This document shows, piece after piece, positions 22,220 to 32,773 of a stretch of 64,000 nt of DNA. A program made the translations under genes and the position numbers. This stretch comes from Micromussa lordhowensis. Taxonomy: Eukaryota > Cnidaria > Anthozoa > Scleractinia > Lobophylliidae. The DNA is taken from positions 13,390,542-13,454,541 of the forward strand of contig OZ026604.1 of NCBI GenBank assembly GCA_964020085.1, given 5' to 3'. Each line of letters opens with the position of its first letter. Position 1 is the stretch's first letter. The notes beneath the pieces were generated by a model that searched no databases, had not been told where the DNA came from, and saw nothing but the letters and a program-made list of their open reading frames with translations.

Positions 22220-22994
22220 GGTGGCCGAACACAGTTTTCGCGCGTGCTTTCGCTGATGTAATTCAGCACGTGCACGAGGACTTCAAAACAACAAACATGC
22301 CGTCAATAGAGCGATCATTTTACTTACTCAGCACCCGCACTATCTGTGCTATTTTTCTCTATAATTGAACGCAGTGTATTGATGACTTTAGTCTTTTATT
22401 ACAAAGATATGTTGGAAAAAGTAACGTTGCAAAGAACCCAGCAATTTTCAGCTTTTGTTTGTTCCCGAAAGAACCCAGTTAAATGCAACGCATGCGCAGT
22501 AGCTCGAAAAATTGAGACCGATTGCTTTGGCACAAACTTGCCGATTTCTAACGATCCAGTCGTTAGAATTTCAAGAAATTTGGCAAAATAATAGTTCAGA
22601 ACCCACTTGAATGATCTATCGCGAAAAATCTGAATTTTGACATAGGGAATTTTTAGTAATACAGAAAAGGATTTAAGGCGAATTACGAAAAACGCCTATG
22701 TCAAAATTTTATTAGAATAGTGTTGACAGATCGGATTCAATGCCAATTCGTAGTGGGCAAGCGATGAAAAAAATCTAACCACTGGATTTTTATTAAATAA
22801 ACAAAAACCCTTTTTTAAGCCTGGTTTTTAACCAGCTCCGTTGCCATGGCAACAGCACACACCCTTGCCAAAATGCGAGAATAAATACTTCTGAGGTTAA
22901 CCTTGATTCTTGCAGAAAACGGGCGCCAAAGCATAAATGGTTTAAAAGTAACGGTGAATTAGGCATAGGCACTTGAAAACTGTGTTCGGCCACC
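22220..22994. mobile_element. TTAA-flanked MITE, 775 bp
   Basis: Ends are GGTGGCCGAACACAGTTTTC and GAAAACTGTGTTCGGCCACC, perfect inverted repeats of 20 bp. TTAA lies immediately outside on both sides (22,216-22,219 and 22,995-22,998). TTAA duplications fit piggyBac-type or similar transposases. There is no transposase inside; a short open frame at 22,346-22,591 has no recognisable domain. Confidence 0.75.
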
Positions 22995-22998
22995 TTAA

Positions 22999-23430
22999 GG
23001 CGGGGGTAAACCCGAAAGCCGTATTTTGGCTGGGTATTATGTTTTTAATGCAAATATCTCGTTTACGTCTCAAGCGATCAAGAATCTCTATGCTCATCTC
23101 ACATAGCTATGTTTTGGGTTGTTTTGTAAATTTTTTGGTGATTTTTAGGTATATTTGGAGAGAAATAGTTTTTCTCAAAGGATTAGTAAAATTGATGGAA
23201 ATAGGAAATTTGAAGATTTGTTGTTGTTTTAAAATTAGAGTTTGAAATTAAAAATTGGTACATACACTCCATAGACTCGCACGAGGCGCAGCCTCGTTTT
23301 GGCGCTAAGCTTGTTTTCGTCCTATAACGCCATGCAATTGCTGTTTCGACAGACGTGTTAAACTTGTGATTTTCTTCACACATATTAGCTTGACGGTAGC
23401 TACAGCTTGAATGACCTTAAAAACTTCCTC
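22999..23430. mobile_element. Second TTAA-type MITE copy, right end lost
   Basis: From GGCGGGGGTAAACCCG to about 23,278 this matches 23,435-23,710 almost exactly. After that the two copies diverge and no right inverted repeat is found before the TTAA at 23,431. It shares its left TTAA with the previous element and its right TTAA with the next one. Confidence 0.65.
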
Positions 23431-23434
23431 TTAA

Positions 23435-23844
23435 GGCGGGGGTAAACCCGAAAGCCGTATTTTGGCTGGGTATTATGTTTTTAATGCAAATATCTCGTTT
23501 ACGTTTCAAGCGATCAAGAATCTCTATGCTCATCTCACATATCTATGTTTTGGGTTGTTTTGTAAATGTTTTGGTGATTTTTAGGTATATTTGGAGAGAA
23601 ATAGTTTTTCTCAAAGGATTAGTAAAATTGATGGAAATAGGAAATTTTGAAGATTTGTTGTTGTTTTAAAATTAGAGTTTGAAATTAAAAATTGGTACAT
23701 ACACTCCAAACAGTTGCCCAACAACCTGGGGTGCCATTGTGCGGTCGGGCAACTGTCTGGTGGTGTTCCATAACCCTTTTTTTTCCCTTTCAACCTCTCT
23801 TTAAACTTACCAAAATTTCACTTAAATTCACCTTTACCCCCGCC
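23435..23844. mobile_element. TTAA-flanked MITE, 410 bp
   Basis: Termini GGCGGGGGTAAA and TTTACCCCCGCC are perfect inverted repeats, with TTAA at 23,431-23,434 and 23,845-23,848. Its left 275 bp duplicates the neighbouring copy at 22,999. Directly after it, cassette intron resumes (CTTCTAGCTCACAGCTGAAA). Confidence 0.75.
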
Positions 23845-23916
23845 TTAAAGTAACCTTCTAGCTCACAGCTGAAATTTTCCTTGCTCATTCAATTGACACT
23901 GATTGTGATGTACTGT

Positions 23917-24330
23917 TTAAAACACGAGCAGCAGTGTTTTATCGGGTTTAAAAACACGAGGCGTAGCCGAGTGTTTTTAAACCCGATAGAACACGTGCTG
24001 CGAGTGTTTTGAACAGCTTCAAAAATAGCTTCAAAAATCCGCGATAACACCTACCTGCGAATTTTTCTATTGTTTCAAAAACCCGAGAAAACACGTGCAT
24101 GCGAATTCTTCTGCGGCTTCGAAAACCCGAGAAAACGCGTGCATTGAGAACAATTGATTGAGATCTTTATATAAAGATCACACGGAGATCTTTATATAAA
24201 GATTACGTGTGACTTCATATAAAGATCATGGTAGTCGTTCTCATTTTTACCAGGTATAAAGGTTCATGCACGTGATCAATTTGACGTCTCTGATAGGCTC
24301 ATGTGCTTATGAATTATTAATGAGTTTTTG
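23917..24330. repeat. Palindrome-rich insertion in an LRR acceptor flank
   Basis: It interrupts the conserved block ...ACTGATTGTGAT | TATTTGTTGGTAG that precedes LRR exons. It holds an inverted repeat at about 23,927-24,013 (GTGTTTTATCGGGTTTAAAA against TTTTAAACCCGATAGAACAC). It also has three palindromes of the type GATCTTTATATAAAGATC at 24,162-24,227. No transposase and no clear target duplication were found. Confidence 0.55.
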
Positions 24331-24345
24331 AATATTTGTTGGTAG

Positions 24346-24417
24346 TTACTTACAAAACAACCAGTTGAAGGAATTACTTCAGGATACCTTCAGAAAGAAT
24401 ACTAAGCTGTGGAATCT
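24346..24417 (+). CDS. LRR exon 6
   Basis: This 72-nt phase-2 exon has acceptor TTGGTAG and donor GTGAGT. It encodes one LRR with core NNQLKELLQDTFRKNTKLWNL. Here the usual LPQDIF is LLQDTF. The exon and about 300 bp of downstream intron duplicate the 13,329 cassette. Confidence 0.85.
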
Positions 24418-25091
24418 GTGAGTAGATTCTCATCTTACTCAGACATGATAGACGAATAAACATTTTGGTGCAGATCTAGTGAGTGTGCACGCCGAAGTAA
24501 ACCAGCTATAAGTAAACAGATTACTGCGTTACATGTAGACGCTGTTGAAAAGCTTCATTTCTATCTCGATAAATACTATTCTAAACGTTTTAGATGTGGA
24601 GTGCCTTGTAACCGCTCTGCCAGGGACAACTCGCCTAACCAGGACGAAATATATTACCGGCAGAACAAACGAGTTTAATTTGAAAAAATGCGTATTAATT
24701 CACAATTTGACTTAGGTTTGCTTCACATAGAAAAAAATTCTAATAATGGCTTTTGAGACGAAATGTTTGGAAAAATATTTGTGGCTAATATCTCTAAAAT
24801 ATTTGATTCCAGAATTGTCTATACTTTTTTTATTACTTAATAGGCTACGTAATAATAAAAGAGTATTAGAAAAATAAAAGTGGTCCCATAATTCGGAGAA
24901 AGAAAGCTAGCCTGAAAAAAAAAAACAAAAAGCGCGAAGTATTTGGTAAAATCTATTCTTCTTTTGACCTTTTTAATTCTTGTTGCTGTTTGTGACCGTA
25001 TAATCCTATCTGCATAAGGGAACTTTCTAGCACACACCTGAAATTTTCCTTTCTCATTCAATTGACACTGATTGTGATTATTTGTTGGTAG
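24418..25091. other. Intron, cassette duplicate
   Basis: The first part duplicates 13,401-13,660. The second part (24,836-25,091) duplicates 22,040-22,215 plus 23,849-23,916 but lacks the TTAA MITEs, so it is a natural empty-site paralogue. No gene. Confidence 0.65.
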
Positions 25092-25163
25092 TTATTTGCA
25101 AAACAACCAGTTGAAGGAATTACCTCAGCATATCTTCCGCAAGAATACTGAGCTGTCGGTATT
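25092..25163 (+). CDS. LRR exon 7
   Basis: This 72-nt phase-2 exon has acceptor TTGTTGGTAG and donor GTGAGT. It encodes one LRR with core NNQLKELPQHIFRKNTELSVL. It is the third close member of the 13-25 kb cassette family. Confidence 0.87.
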
Positions 25164-25647
25164 GTGAGTAGAACTTTTTATCAAATCTAGAAAACAATCT
25201 ACCCAAGTTACTCAGACAAGATAGATGTAGGGGCAGATCTATAAAATTTCCACTTAAAGAAAAATATTCACGTTGCTTGTAGATGCTATCAAAAGTTTTA
25301 TTGTTGACTTGAAAAATGTTATAGAGAGGCTTGTTTTAAGGCTCCCAACTGTAAGTCTGGTATATCGAAGCAATATATAGCAAGATAATCAACATCAAAA
25401 GCTATTGTAGATCTTCAAAGTTTGGTTCGAGTATAATCTGGTACATACTCAGCCTATCGAGTATGCCATGGAACTCATGAAACGATTTGTGCTCAAAAAT
25501 ATAATGAGCTATCAAATTTTAGAGAATTGTTTTAGTGGCTTTGCTCCCCCAATAAGAGGCTTTACGTGTGGTCCACAGTCCAAATATCTGATCTTCCATA
25601 TATTTATTTGCATAATATATGTTGTTGTATATTCATGTCTCTTGCAG
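25164..25647. other. Intron, no recognised element
   Basis: AT-rich, no supported gene or repeat. It ends in CATGTCTCTTGCAG, a different acceptor type from the TTGGTAG cassettes. Confidence 0.5.
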
Positions 25648-25719
25648 GGACCTATCCTATAACCACCTACAGAACTTATCAGCGGATATTTTCGATCATT
25701 GTTCTAATTTGAACTGGCT
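25648..25719 (+). CDS. LRR exon 8
   Basis: This 72-nt phase-2 exon lies between CTCTTGCAG and GTAAGT. It encodes an LRR with core YNHLQNLSADIFDHCSNLNWL. It resembles exon 1 (FDHC) more than the QLKDLPQDIF exons, so at least two LRR subtypes alternate in the ectodomain. Confidence 0.86.
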
Positions 25720-26350
25720 GTAAGTGGAATATTGCCGTGCCTTTGTTTAGAAATTCTATACCTGATATTTTGTTTCCTTCGATTTATTTTGCTGCGCCGC
25801 TCGCAGGGGACAGCTATAGTGGATGACCTTTTCCTTCCCGCATGGCGTTTCCTTCAGCATGGTGGACAGGTACAGATCGTTCGCGTCGCAGCCTAGAATG
25901 CGTTTGAAAGGATGCGGTTCAGTAATCTGGAGGGACCGCAGCTCTCTGAACCCAGCCTCGTGGTGTGGACAGGAGGCTTTGTCTTCCAACAACGGCTCCC
26001 TTGCACATTTCATACGCGTCTTTGCAAGGACAATAAAGCTCCACACCCCTCTCTACCCACCCTCGGACTAGATAATGTAAGCTCACTTCAAGAATGTTGA
26101 CTGCATCTTTCTAGGATATGGATTCCATTGTTAGTATAGAAATTCCTTTTTTTTTTCCGAATACCTCCAGACCTGGGGTCACTGGAGACCGTTGAAACCA
26201 GCGAGTAGAAAATAATTCTTCACAGCCTAGTGACAGAAGAATTTTTAAACTCGTGCTAAGATTGGTAAAAAAAACTTCTTAGCTGGCCTTAGTTGGTTGA
26301 AGTCGCGTCAATGCAATTTATAACTTTGGTTGTGATTTTTCGGTTGGTAG
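25720..26350. other. Intron containing a PolB scrap
   Basis: Apart from the antisense polymerase fragment at about 25,790-26,050, no other gene is seen. Confidence 0.5.
25790..26050 (-). pseudogene. DNA polymerase B fragment (palm motif A region)
   Basis: On the minus strand the frame contains FKRILGCDANDLYLSTML and then ETPCGKE. This matches the DAN-x-LY form of palm motif A in protein-primed B polymerases of Maverick-like elements and linear plasmids. Only about 260 bp is present. Upstream exonuclease and downstream motif C are absent. It is a different polymerase lineage from the 10.6-12.8 kb pseudogene, whose motif A reads DFTSIY. Motif-level call only. Confidence 0.6.
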
Positions 26351-26422
26351 GCTCTTGAACAACAATCAACTAAAGAACGTGCCTCATGGTGTTTTCAGTA
26401 CCAATACTTTGCTACATTATGT
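26351..26422 (+). CDS. LRR exon 9
   Basis: This 72-nt phase-2 exon has acceptor GGTTGGTAG and a GTAAGT donor at 26,423. It encodes an LRR with core NNNQLKNVPHGVFSTNTLLHYV. The last two bases are GT, so GT|GTAAGT gives an alternative donor two bases earlier. The 72-nt length favours the second GT. Confidence 0.8.
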
Positions 26423-28781
26423 GTAAGTAGTTCTTTTTTGCTAATCTACAGAACACCCTTAAGGTAATTCCTCAGAAATAAAAGTGACAATATATTTTCG
26501 TTCAAACTTTGTCGACTGAATATTTATCATATGAGAACTTCAATTTTGAAATAAAAAAGAGGGGTGCCCATGCTCATTAAGGAGCACCGAGACATTGAAA
26601 ATGCCCCATTCTAGGATTATTTAGTGCTCATTAGAAGAACGCATTCCTAGTAATAATTGTAAATTTTTGTGACCGAGACTTTTGAGAACATGCATTAAAC
26701 TACAGTCAATACATTGTGTCGGACAAAAATAAACATTTTATGTTTGAATTAGACAGAAAGCTGAATTCTTGATTAAAATTTGAACCGAATTTCTTGACAT
26801 GGTTACCAAACGGCAAATAGAAAAGACCACAGTTTATCCGCTATTTTCCTTATTTATTCAGTTTTCAGCAATAGAAGTCAGATGAGTCTTTTCTCACGCA
26901 AAGCTTATGATAAGTTGATTACAATGACTAGAAGAAAAGGTGGGGTGCCCATGCTCGTTGGTGAGCTATAGCCATTTTTCAGCTGACAGAGCTCAATATC
27001 AAGACAAATCCTCCATGTTTTCAATGTGCGCGTGCACGAGCGCGTGTTAATGACGCCATAAATTATGCGCAGTAAGGATGCGCAATGCAAAACAGGGGAA
27101 TGACCTTAATGGTACTTATGCCAATACTGTATCATAGCGACCAAAACGTAGCTGCGTGGAATGAAAAAACAGCCATAACTTTAAAACATAGCCGGGGCAC
27201 GAGCATAATGACCTGAGGCAGAAAGGGAATCTCGTTAGGACAGAGTGTGATAGAGTTGAGAGGAAAAAATAACACGTTGACTTCCTGCGTAGATGGCGTG
27301 ATTTGTGAGCGAGTGATTTTTGGTGGTGAATTCAGCAAAGAATCCGGCACTAAAGCCGAAAGTGAAATTCCCGCCTGCCTCGTTACATTTTTGATTGCCT
27401 CCCACTTTTATCATCATTTGATGACCCAATTAAATAAGCTCATCTGAAAGTGAGCTGTAACACGAATCTCGATTACTATTCGGGATAGATTAGCTATCGG
27501 TACCCGAAATTAATATTTATCTACTTGTACCAAGCTTCTTACAAATTTTCTGACAGAAAATAAGCACTTCAAAAGGTCACGCCGAAGAACAATTTGTTAG
27601 CGGCCTTAAGCAAAACTGGAGTAAAAAAATAGAGAAAAATGTAGGTTTCATTCAACATCAGCCACGGACCGCTAAAAACAATTTACAATACGCTTCCCCC
27701 ATAAAAGAGAAGTAAATCGCTTAAAGACGAGCTAGTTAACGCAGACCTTTGAAAGCTAATATGTGACAACCGCAAAACCACATATAAAGTCTGTGTTGGC
27801 CTGTCAATCGCCTCCTCATGGCACCTCCTTTTCTTGCTTTAGAATAAGTTTTTTACTTTCTGTCTAGATATTTTGTGTATCCAAAGCTTTCTCTACGCTT
27901 TCCTTTGCATTCTCCATTCTGCAAATCTGCACATTAACGCTCGGGAATCTTGTGACACGTTCGGCTACACCACAGAAAAATAAACTTCATGCACAAACAA
28001 CGTTTCTTGGGATAGATTAACATTCGATTGAAGTATTACTACTATCAGGTGATCCGAAATTACTGTCCAATGACGTGCCCACAAGACTCGGCCGAGTCTT
28101 ATTTTCCAACTCATTGTTATTGTGGGAGAAATGAAACGCGACGTTAGTCGTCTGGCCTTTACAGAACATTATCGATGGGTCTTTCAGCTGCATCAACTGC
28201 TCACTTGACGTAGGAAGAGTTTAAGTCGGCGTAATTTCAGGTAATATTTGATTCAGCCGAAAACGTGTTCCAACAAGGATCATGGCATGTTCTGAAAAAA
28301 AATTATTTTTCACTCCGCGAATATTTGACAGCAGTTGCGATTTACGGTATCTGTTATGTCTTTTCTCTTCCCGCGCAGACTCTTTTTCACCACTTTGACT
28401 CCCTTGTTTTGAGGAACATAACGATGATATGCCGCCATCGAAAATTAATCTCTGGACACATGTGCAACAGTCGTTCGAGTTTTCTGGCCTAGGTTTCCTT
28501 CCTTTAAATAAATTTGTTTTGCATTAGCCATGGTTAGTCCTGTGTACATCCATATCTGATTTTTGACAACTCGCTCAGCGTTGCATCGGCACTGGTGTGT
28601 CTTTGGGAAGTCATTCAGAATTCTTCGCGATATGGGCAGGCTCTTCTTCCCTTTCTCCTTTGCCACTTTTTTCCCATGCAAATAGCCTGTTGTTGCTGCT
28701 ACTACGACTGTTTTCGGAAGGAAAATTCATTGACTGTCTCCTCATATGTCAAGCAAAGTAAAAATAAACTTCTTCCTACAC
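26423..28781. other. Long intron, no supported gene
   Basis: It has repeated GGGGTGCCCATGCTC motifs at about 26,562 and 26,940, related GGGATAGATTA motifs near 27,481 and 28,010, and AT-rich filler. All open frames are short and show no domain. Confidence 0.45.
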
Positions 28782-31700
28782 GGCTGTTCCGAAAACGCGG
28801 AGTGCGGAGTGCGGAGTGCGGAGTCTAAAAAAAATTTAAAAAAAAGAAAAATTTTTGAAAAATAGAATTAAAAGAACTAAAAAGTGAATTAAAAAACAAT
28901 TAAATACATAAATTAAACTAGAAATAGAAATATGTAAGAAATAATTTTTTTTTTCAAAAAAGTGAACTCTTCATATTTCATTTAGTTCAAATGGTAGATT
29001 TAACTCGCGATTTTGATAGTTAGCAATCCACTTTTATATCGCGCCCTGCATTTAGGTCTCTAGATTTTAAGTTTTCTATAAGGATCGTGGAACCCGCAGA
29101 ACTAGCGGAAACAGCGCAACCTCGAAACGACCGTCAAATTTTTGTTTTCACTTTGCTTTCACAAACATAAATAAGATGGGTACAAACAATTACGTTTAAC
29201 AGTGGGAATCCGCTCAATTTGCTATTTCCGGCTAATTGATTTCCCGGTGATTTATTTATTACTGATATCTGAGCCATGTTTAACCATTTGCGCCAAAAGA
29301 TCGACTATCAACAGTTTGAACACTAGGTAAAAGTAACAATGATTTTAGAAGCAGAATCAAATTTTACCTCTCTTGCTAAAATTCCTGGTGTTTTAGTGAA
29401 CCGTATTGAGTTGTAAGCAATTGCAAACATACTTCCGGGATGGCTGGCCTATTAATTAATGTAGTGGTGTATGGCCTACAAGAAAACATTCATTTTTGGC
29501 ACCATAAGGAAAATATGGGTCGTGGTACTGTCTGATCACCAAAGTTAGTCACAAGGGATTAGGACCTGGATGAAGTTAGCCCTCGTTTAATTCTTTATCT
29601 TTACGTTCTTTTTCTTTACGTTCTTTTTTTCATTTGTAATCGGTTTGCACACATTTGGCGGTTCAAGTAGTAGGTTTGCAGGTTTCGCAGTCAGCAGTTC
29701 CTCAGATTACACTTACCCGGCTCCCATAACGTCCAAATTTCATGATGGAAGTTTTTTCTTAAAAGAATATGCACATGGTTTTTAAATAATTCAAAGCTGG
29801 ATCGAAGTTGTATAAGACTTGTACGTTCAGTAGTTCAGTAGCAATTTGTGCATTGGAGAAATTAGATATGCTCTTCATAGTAGGGCTCAGCACAACAAGT
29901 TACAGTCAGTCTAGTGTACAATTGCGTTTTTCTTTTTCAGACATTAAGTTCTATTATTGTTGCAAATTTAAACTAAGTTGAGTTAAATCACGTTAAGTTA
30001 GGATGTTTTCCTTGGTGGATGTATGGGAGCAAACTAAGACAGTGAAAATGTTTCTGATCATTCTAGAAGTAAACAGTGGAGCAGAGACAGTACGCATCAA
30101 TACAATCTATAATACGTTTCTTTTGAAAACAATTTCTTTCCAGTGAGCTGCACAGCCAATGCAATCTTGACATTACTGTTGCCATTTATTACCAGCTTTA
30201 AATGAATATATTAAATACGTTTATCCCCGTCACATGCGTTTCCATGCCAATTGATTAAATGACAATAGACTGCAAGGCTGATACTTCCTGAAAAACGTTT
30301 CGAGACACCAACATGACAAGAACCGATAAAGCAGGATCGTAACAGCGGACAGCTCTTTCTTTCTTGAGGCTCGTCAGCACTGTGTAGCGAAGATATCTAA
30401 CGCCAGCCGTACTTTGAACTTACTTGATTAAATGCCTGGGCTAGAGAAGACAACTTATCGCCAGCCTCTTCCAGGCGTTCAGTTAGTTTGGGCATATAGC
30501 TCGGAAAACAGCGAGGGAAAAATAGGGGTGAAGTGCTTTCTATCCCCGCACTTCGCACATATTTTTTCGCTCACCGTTTTTCGCGGTGCGCCTCAACTAA
30601 AGGAGCCTGATTACATGAGCCGGGTTAGCCGGGCTGCTTCGATTTGCCGAGATGACTTTCAGCCCGGTATTACATGAGGCGATCCAGCCCGGTTGATGGC
30701 TGATACGATGAACCGTGGGAAACCGGATCAAGCTTGATTTTGTACTCTCATTGGCTTAACGAGCCGGGCTGGCCCGGCAAACGCCATTGCATGGAGAAAT
30801 CTCAGCCCGGTTAGCCGGGATCCCGGCACCGCGATATCGGGATCTCGGCTAACCGGGCTGGCCCGGCTGTCATGTAATTACGAAGTTGATTTTTATTGCG
30901 TTTAACAAACGTGCCGAGATCCTGGCAAACCCACATCATCCCGGCTCATGTAATCAGGCCCTAAATGAACGCCTGGGAGAAGCAAACTTATTCCTAGTTT
31001 CCCATGTTTCAATTATTTTCCGACCAAAATCATTTTCAGGTTGTGAAGAGCATCTTTTAGGGTACTTTTACTTTGTTTTGCGTTAAAAGCCTTCAAGTAC
31101 TGTGTACCATGGCCATCTCAACTTTATTTCCAACTTGAAATGACCTATTTTCTACCGGAGAAGATATCAAAAAAACAACAAGTAAAAAAATACTTCCCGA
31201 AGTTGCACGTGGAATTGACGAGACATGCAACGCTGTGCAGTTAAATGGCTTTTTTGGGAAAACACTTTTTTTATAATTTGTTTTCTCAAAGTGCAACTTT
31301 ACCTGTGTATTTATTTGTTTCTCTATTTGTCAATCTACATTTTTTATCTTACTATTTTTTAGCGCTGAGTATTATTCATGATTTTAGTTTGAACTTTGCG
31401 AGAACTTTAGGACGCGCAGTTGACAAGTTGTTGAATAGTTCAAGAGTTAATTCACACGGGCAGTTTATTTTTGGAAAGCAAAGCTTGAGTTTGTGGTTGA
31501 AGTAATACGGCTTTCCAACAAAACCGAAGGTGTAACTCTCACATTTTCTGGACATGGTCAAAACTGGACTGTTCTTTACTTTTTTTTCGTTAAAGTGAAT
31601 TGCTAACTATCAAAATCGCGAGTTAAATCTACCATTTTGAACTAAATGAAATATGAAGAGTTCACTTTTTTGAAAAAAAAAATTATTTCTTACATATTTC

Positions 31701-31851
31701 TATTTCTAGTTTAATTTATGTATTTAATTGTTTTTTAATTCACTTTTTAGTTCTTTTAATTCTATTTTTCAAAACTTTCGTTTTTATGTATTTTTTGATT
31801 TTTTTTAGACTCCGCACTCCGCACTCCGCACTCCGCGTTTTCGGAACAGCC
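28782..31851. mobile_element. Mutator-like foldback element, 3.07 kb, 9-bp target duplication
   Basis: Both ends read GGCTGTTCCGAAAACGCGG inward and continue as near-identical inverted repeats for about 245 bp (28,782-29,030 and 31,605-31,851). Right behind each tip is a short tandem run of CGGAGTG units. The element is flanked by direct repeats TTCCTACAC at 28,773-28,781 and 31,852-31,860. A 9-bp duplication with long TIRs is typical of Mutator-like elements; tandem subterminal units also recall Foldback elements. The interior has no transposase I can recognise, so it is non-autonomous. High arm identity suggests a recent insertion. Confidence 0.8.
30466..30985. repeat. Nested foldbacks inside the Mutator-like element
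   Basis: The outer arms are CCAGGCGTTCAGTTAG near 30,472 and CTAAATGAACGCCTGG near 30,961. An inner palindromic element (about 30,602-30,961) has ends GCCTGATTACATGAGCCGG and CCGGCTCATGTAATCAGGC. It is rich in GCCCGG/CCGGGC motifs. These are GC-rich and stand out from the AT-rich host element. Confidence 0.6.
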
Positions 31852-32086
31852 TTCCTACACCACTCGTTTAAATTTAGAAATCAGGTCCTGACTGTCAAGT
31901 TCTAACGAAGGAGCGAGGTGCCTGAAAAAAAATGTTACAGATGCTCCTTTTAAAAGCATCGAAGCTACTATCAGTTAACAAAATGGTTTTTGCTTAACTC
32001 TGGTGTTTGTTTCGATTTTGTTTTCCAGGAGTGTTCTCCCAAAACTCTTCTTTCACATTGCTGTCGCTATTTTATTTTATCTGCAG

Positions 32087-32149
32087 AGATCTTTCTTACA
32101 ACGAAATTGAATACTTAGCACAGAGTTGTTGCAATGCGTCGACCATTTT
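32087..32149 (+). CDS. LRR exon 10
   Basis: This 63-nt phase-2 exon lies between TTTATCTGCAG and GTAAGT. It encodes DLSYNEIEYLAQSCCNASTIL, a 21-residue LRR with two adjacent cysteines. The upstream polypyrimidine tract is strong. Confidence 0.78.
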
Positions 32150-32620
32150 GTAAGTATCTTTACCTAAGATGTGCTTTTATAACATAACTGAAGTAGACCA
32201 TGCACTTTGTAAAGGTGATCATACGGTTTCGAGTTCAATTTGGAATTAATTCAGTTGCACGAGTGAGTTTTTCAAAAAGCTGAAATTGCACGAGCCGCTT
32301 CAAAAACACAAACATGAAAAAATTCGCGCAGAAAAATTGCCGGAAGATGTTTCTTGAAGCCATTTTTTTTCAGAGTTTCCGTACAAAATTTTTGTCACTG
32401 CTTTACATGATATCATTGGCCTACAGAATTTCTCACTGTCTTTCTGCCAATCATTATCCAGAATTACGATGTGTAAGTTCCACTGGTGTTACACTTTTGG
32501 CACTGGTGTTACACTTCAACTGCACTGCTCTCAGCCAATCGGAATCGAATAATTTTTCATGTGTATTATTAGATTTGCTATTCACGCCAGTCCCTTCCTA
32601 AGCGAGTAATAAGGTTAGAG
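32150..32620. other. Intron before the LINE
   Basis: No supported gene. The LINE poly(T) boundary begins at about 32,621. Confidence 0.45.
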
Positions 32621-32773
32621 TTTTTTTTTTTGTATTTTATTTGTTTATTTCATCTTAGAAGTTACTTACAGATACATACACATACTACTCACTTACAGAT
32701 ACATACACTCATAATACACAGTGGACCTCCTTACAAATAAACGCATACTCTCATTTACGGTTGTAACGCATTA

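Noticed and set aside
24162..24227. CRISPR-like array of palindromes
   Set aside because: Too few units, no regular spacers, and the context is eukaryotic.
25756..26071. Plus-strand frames opposite the PolB scrap
   Set aside because: The minus strand carries the recognisable DAN-x-LY motif; the plus frames have none.
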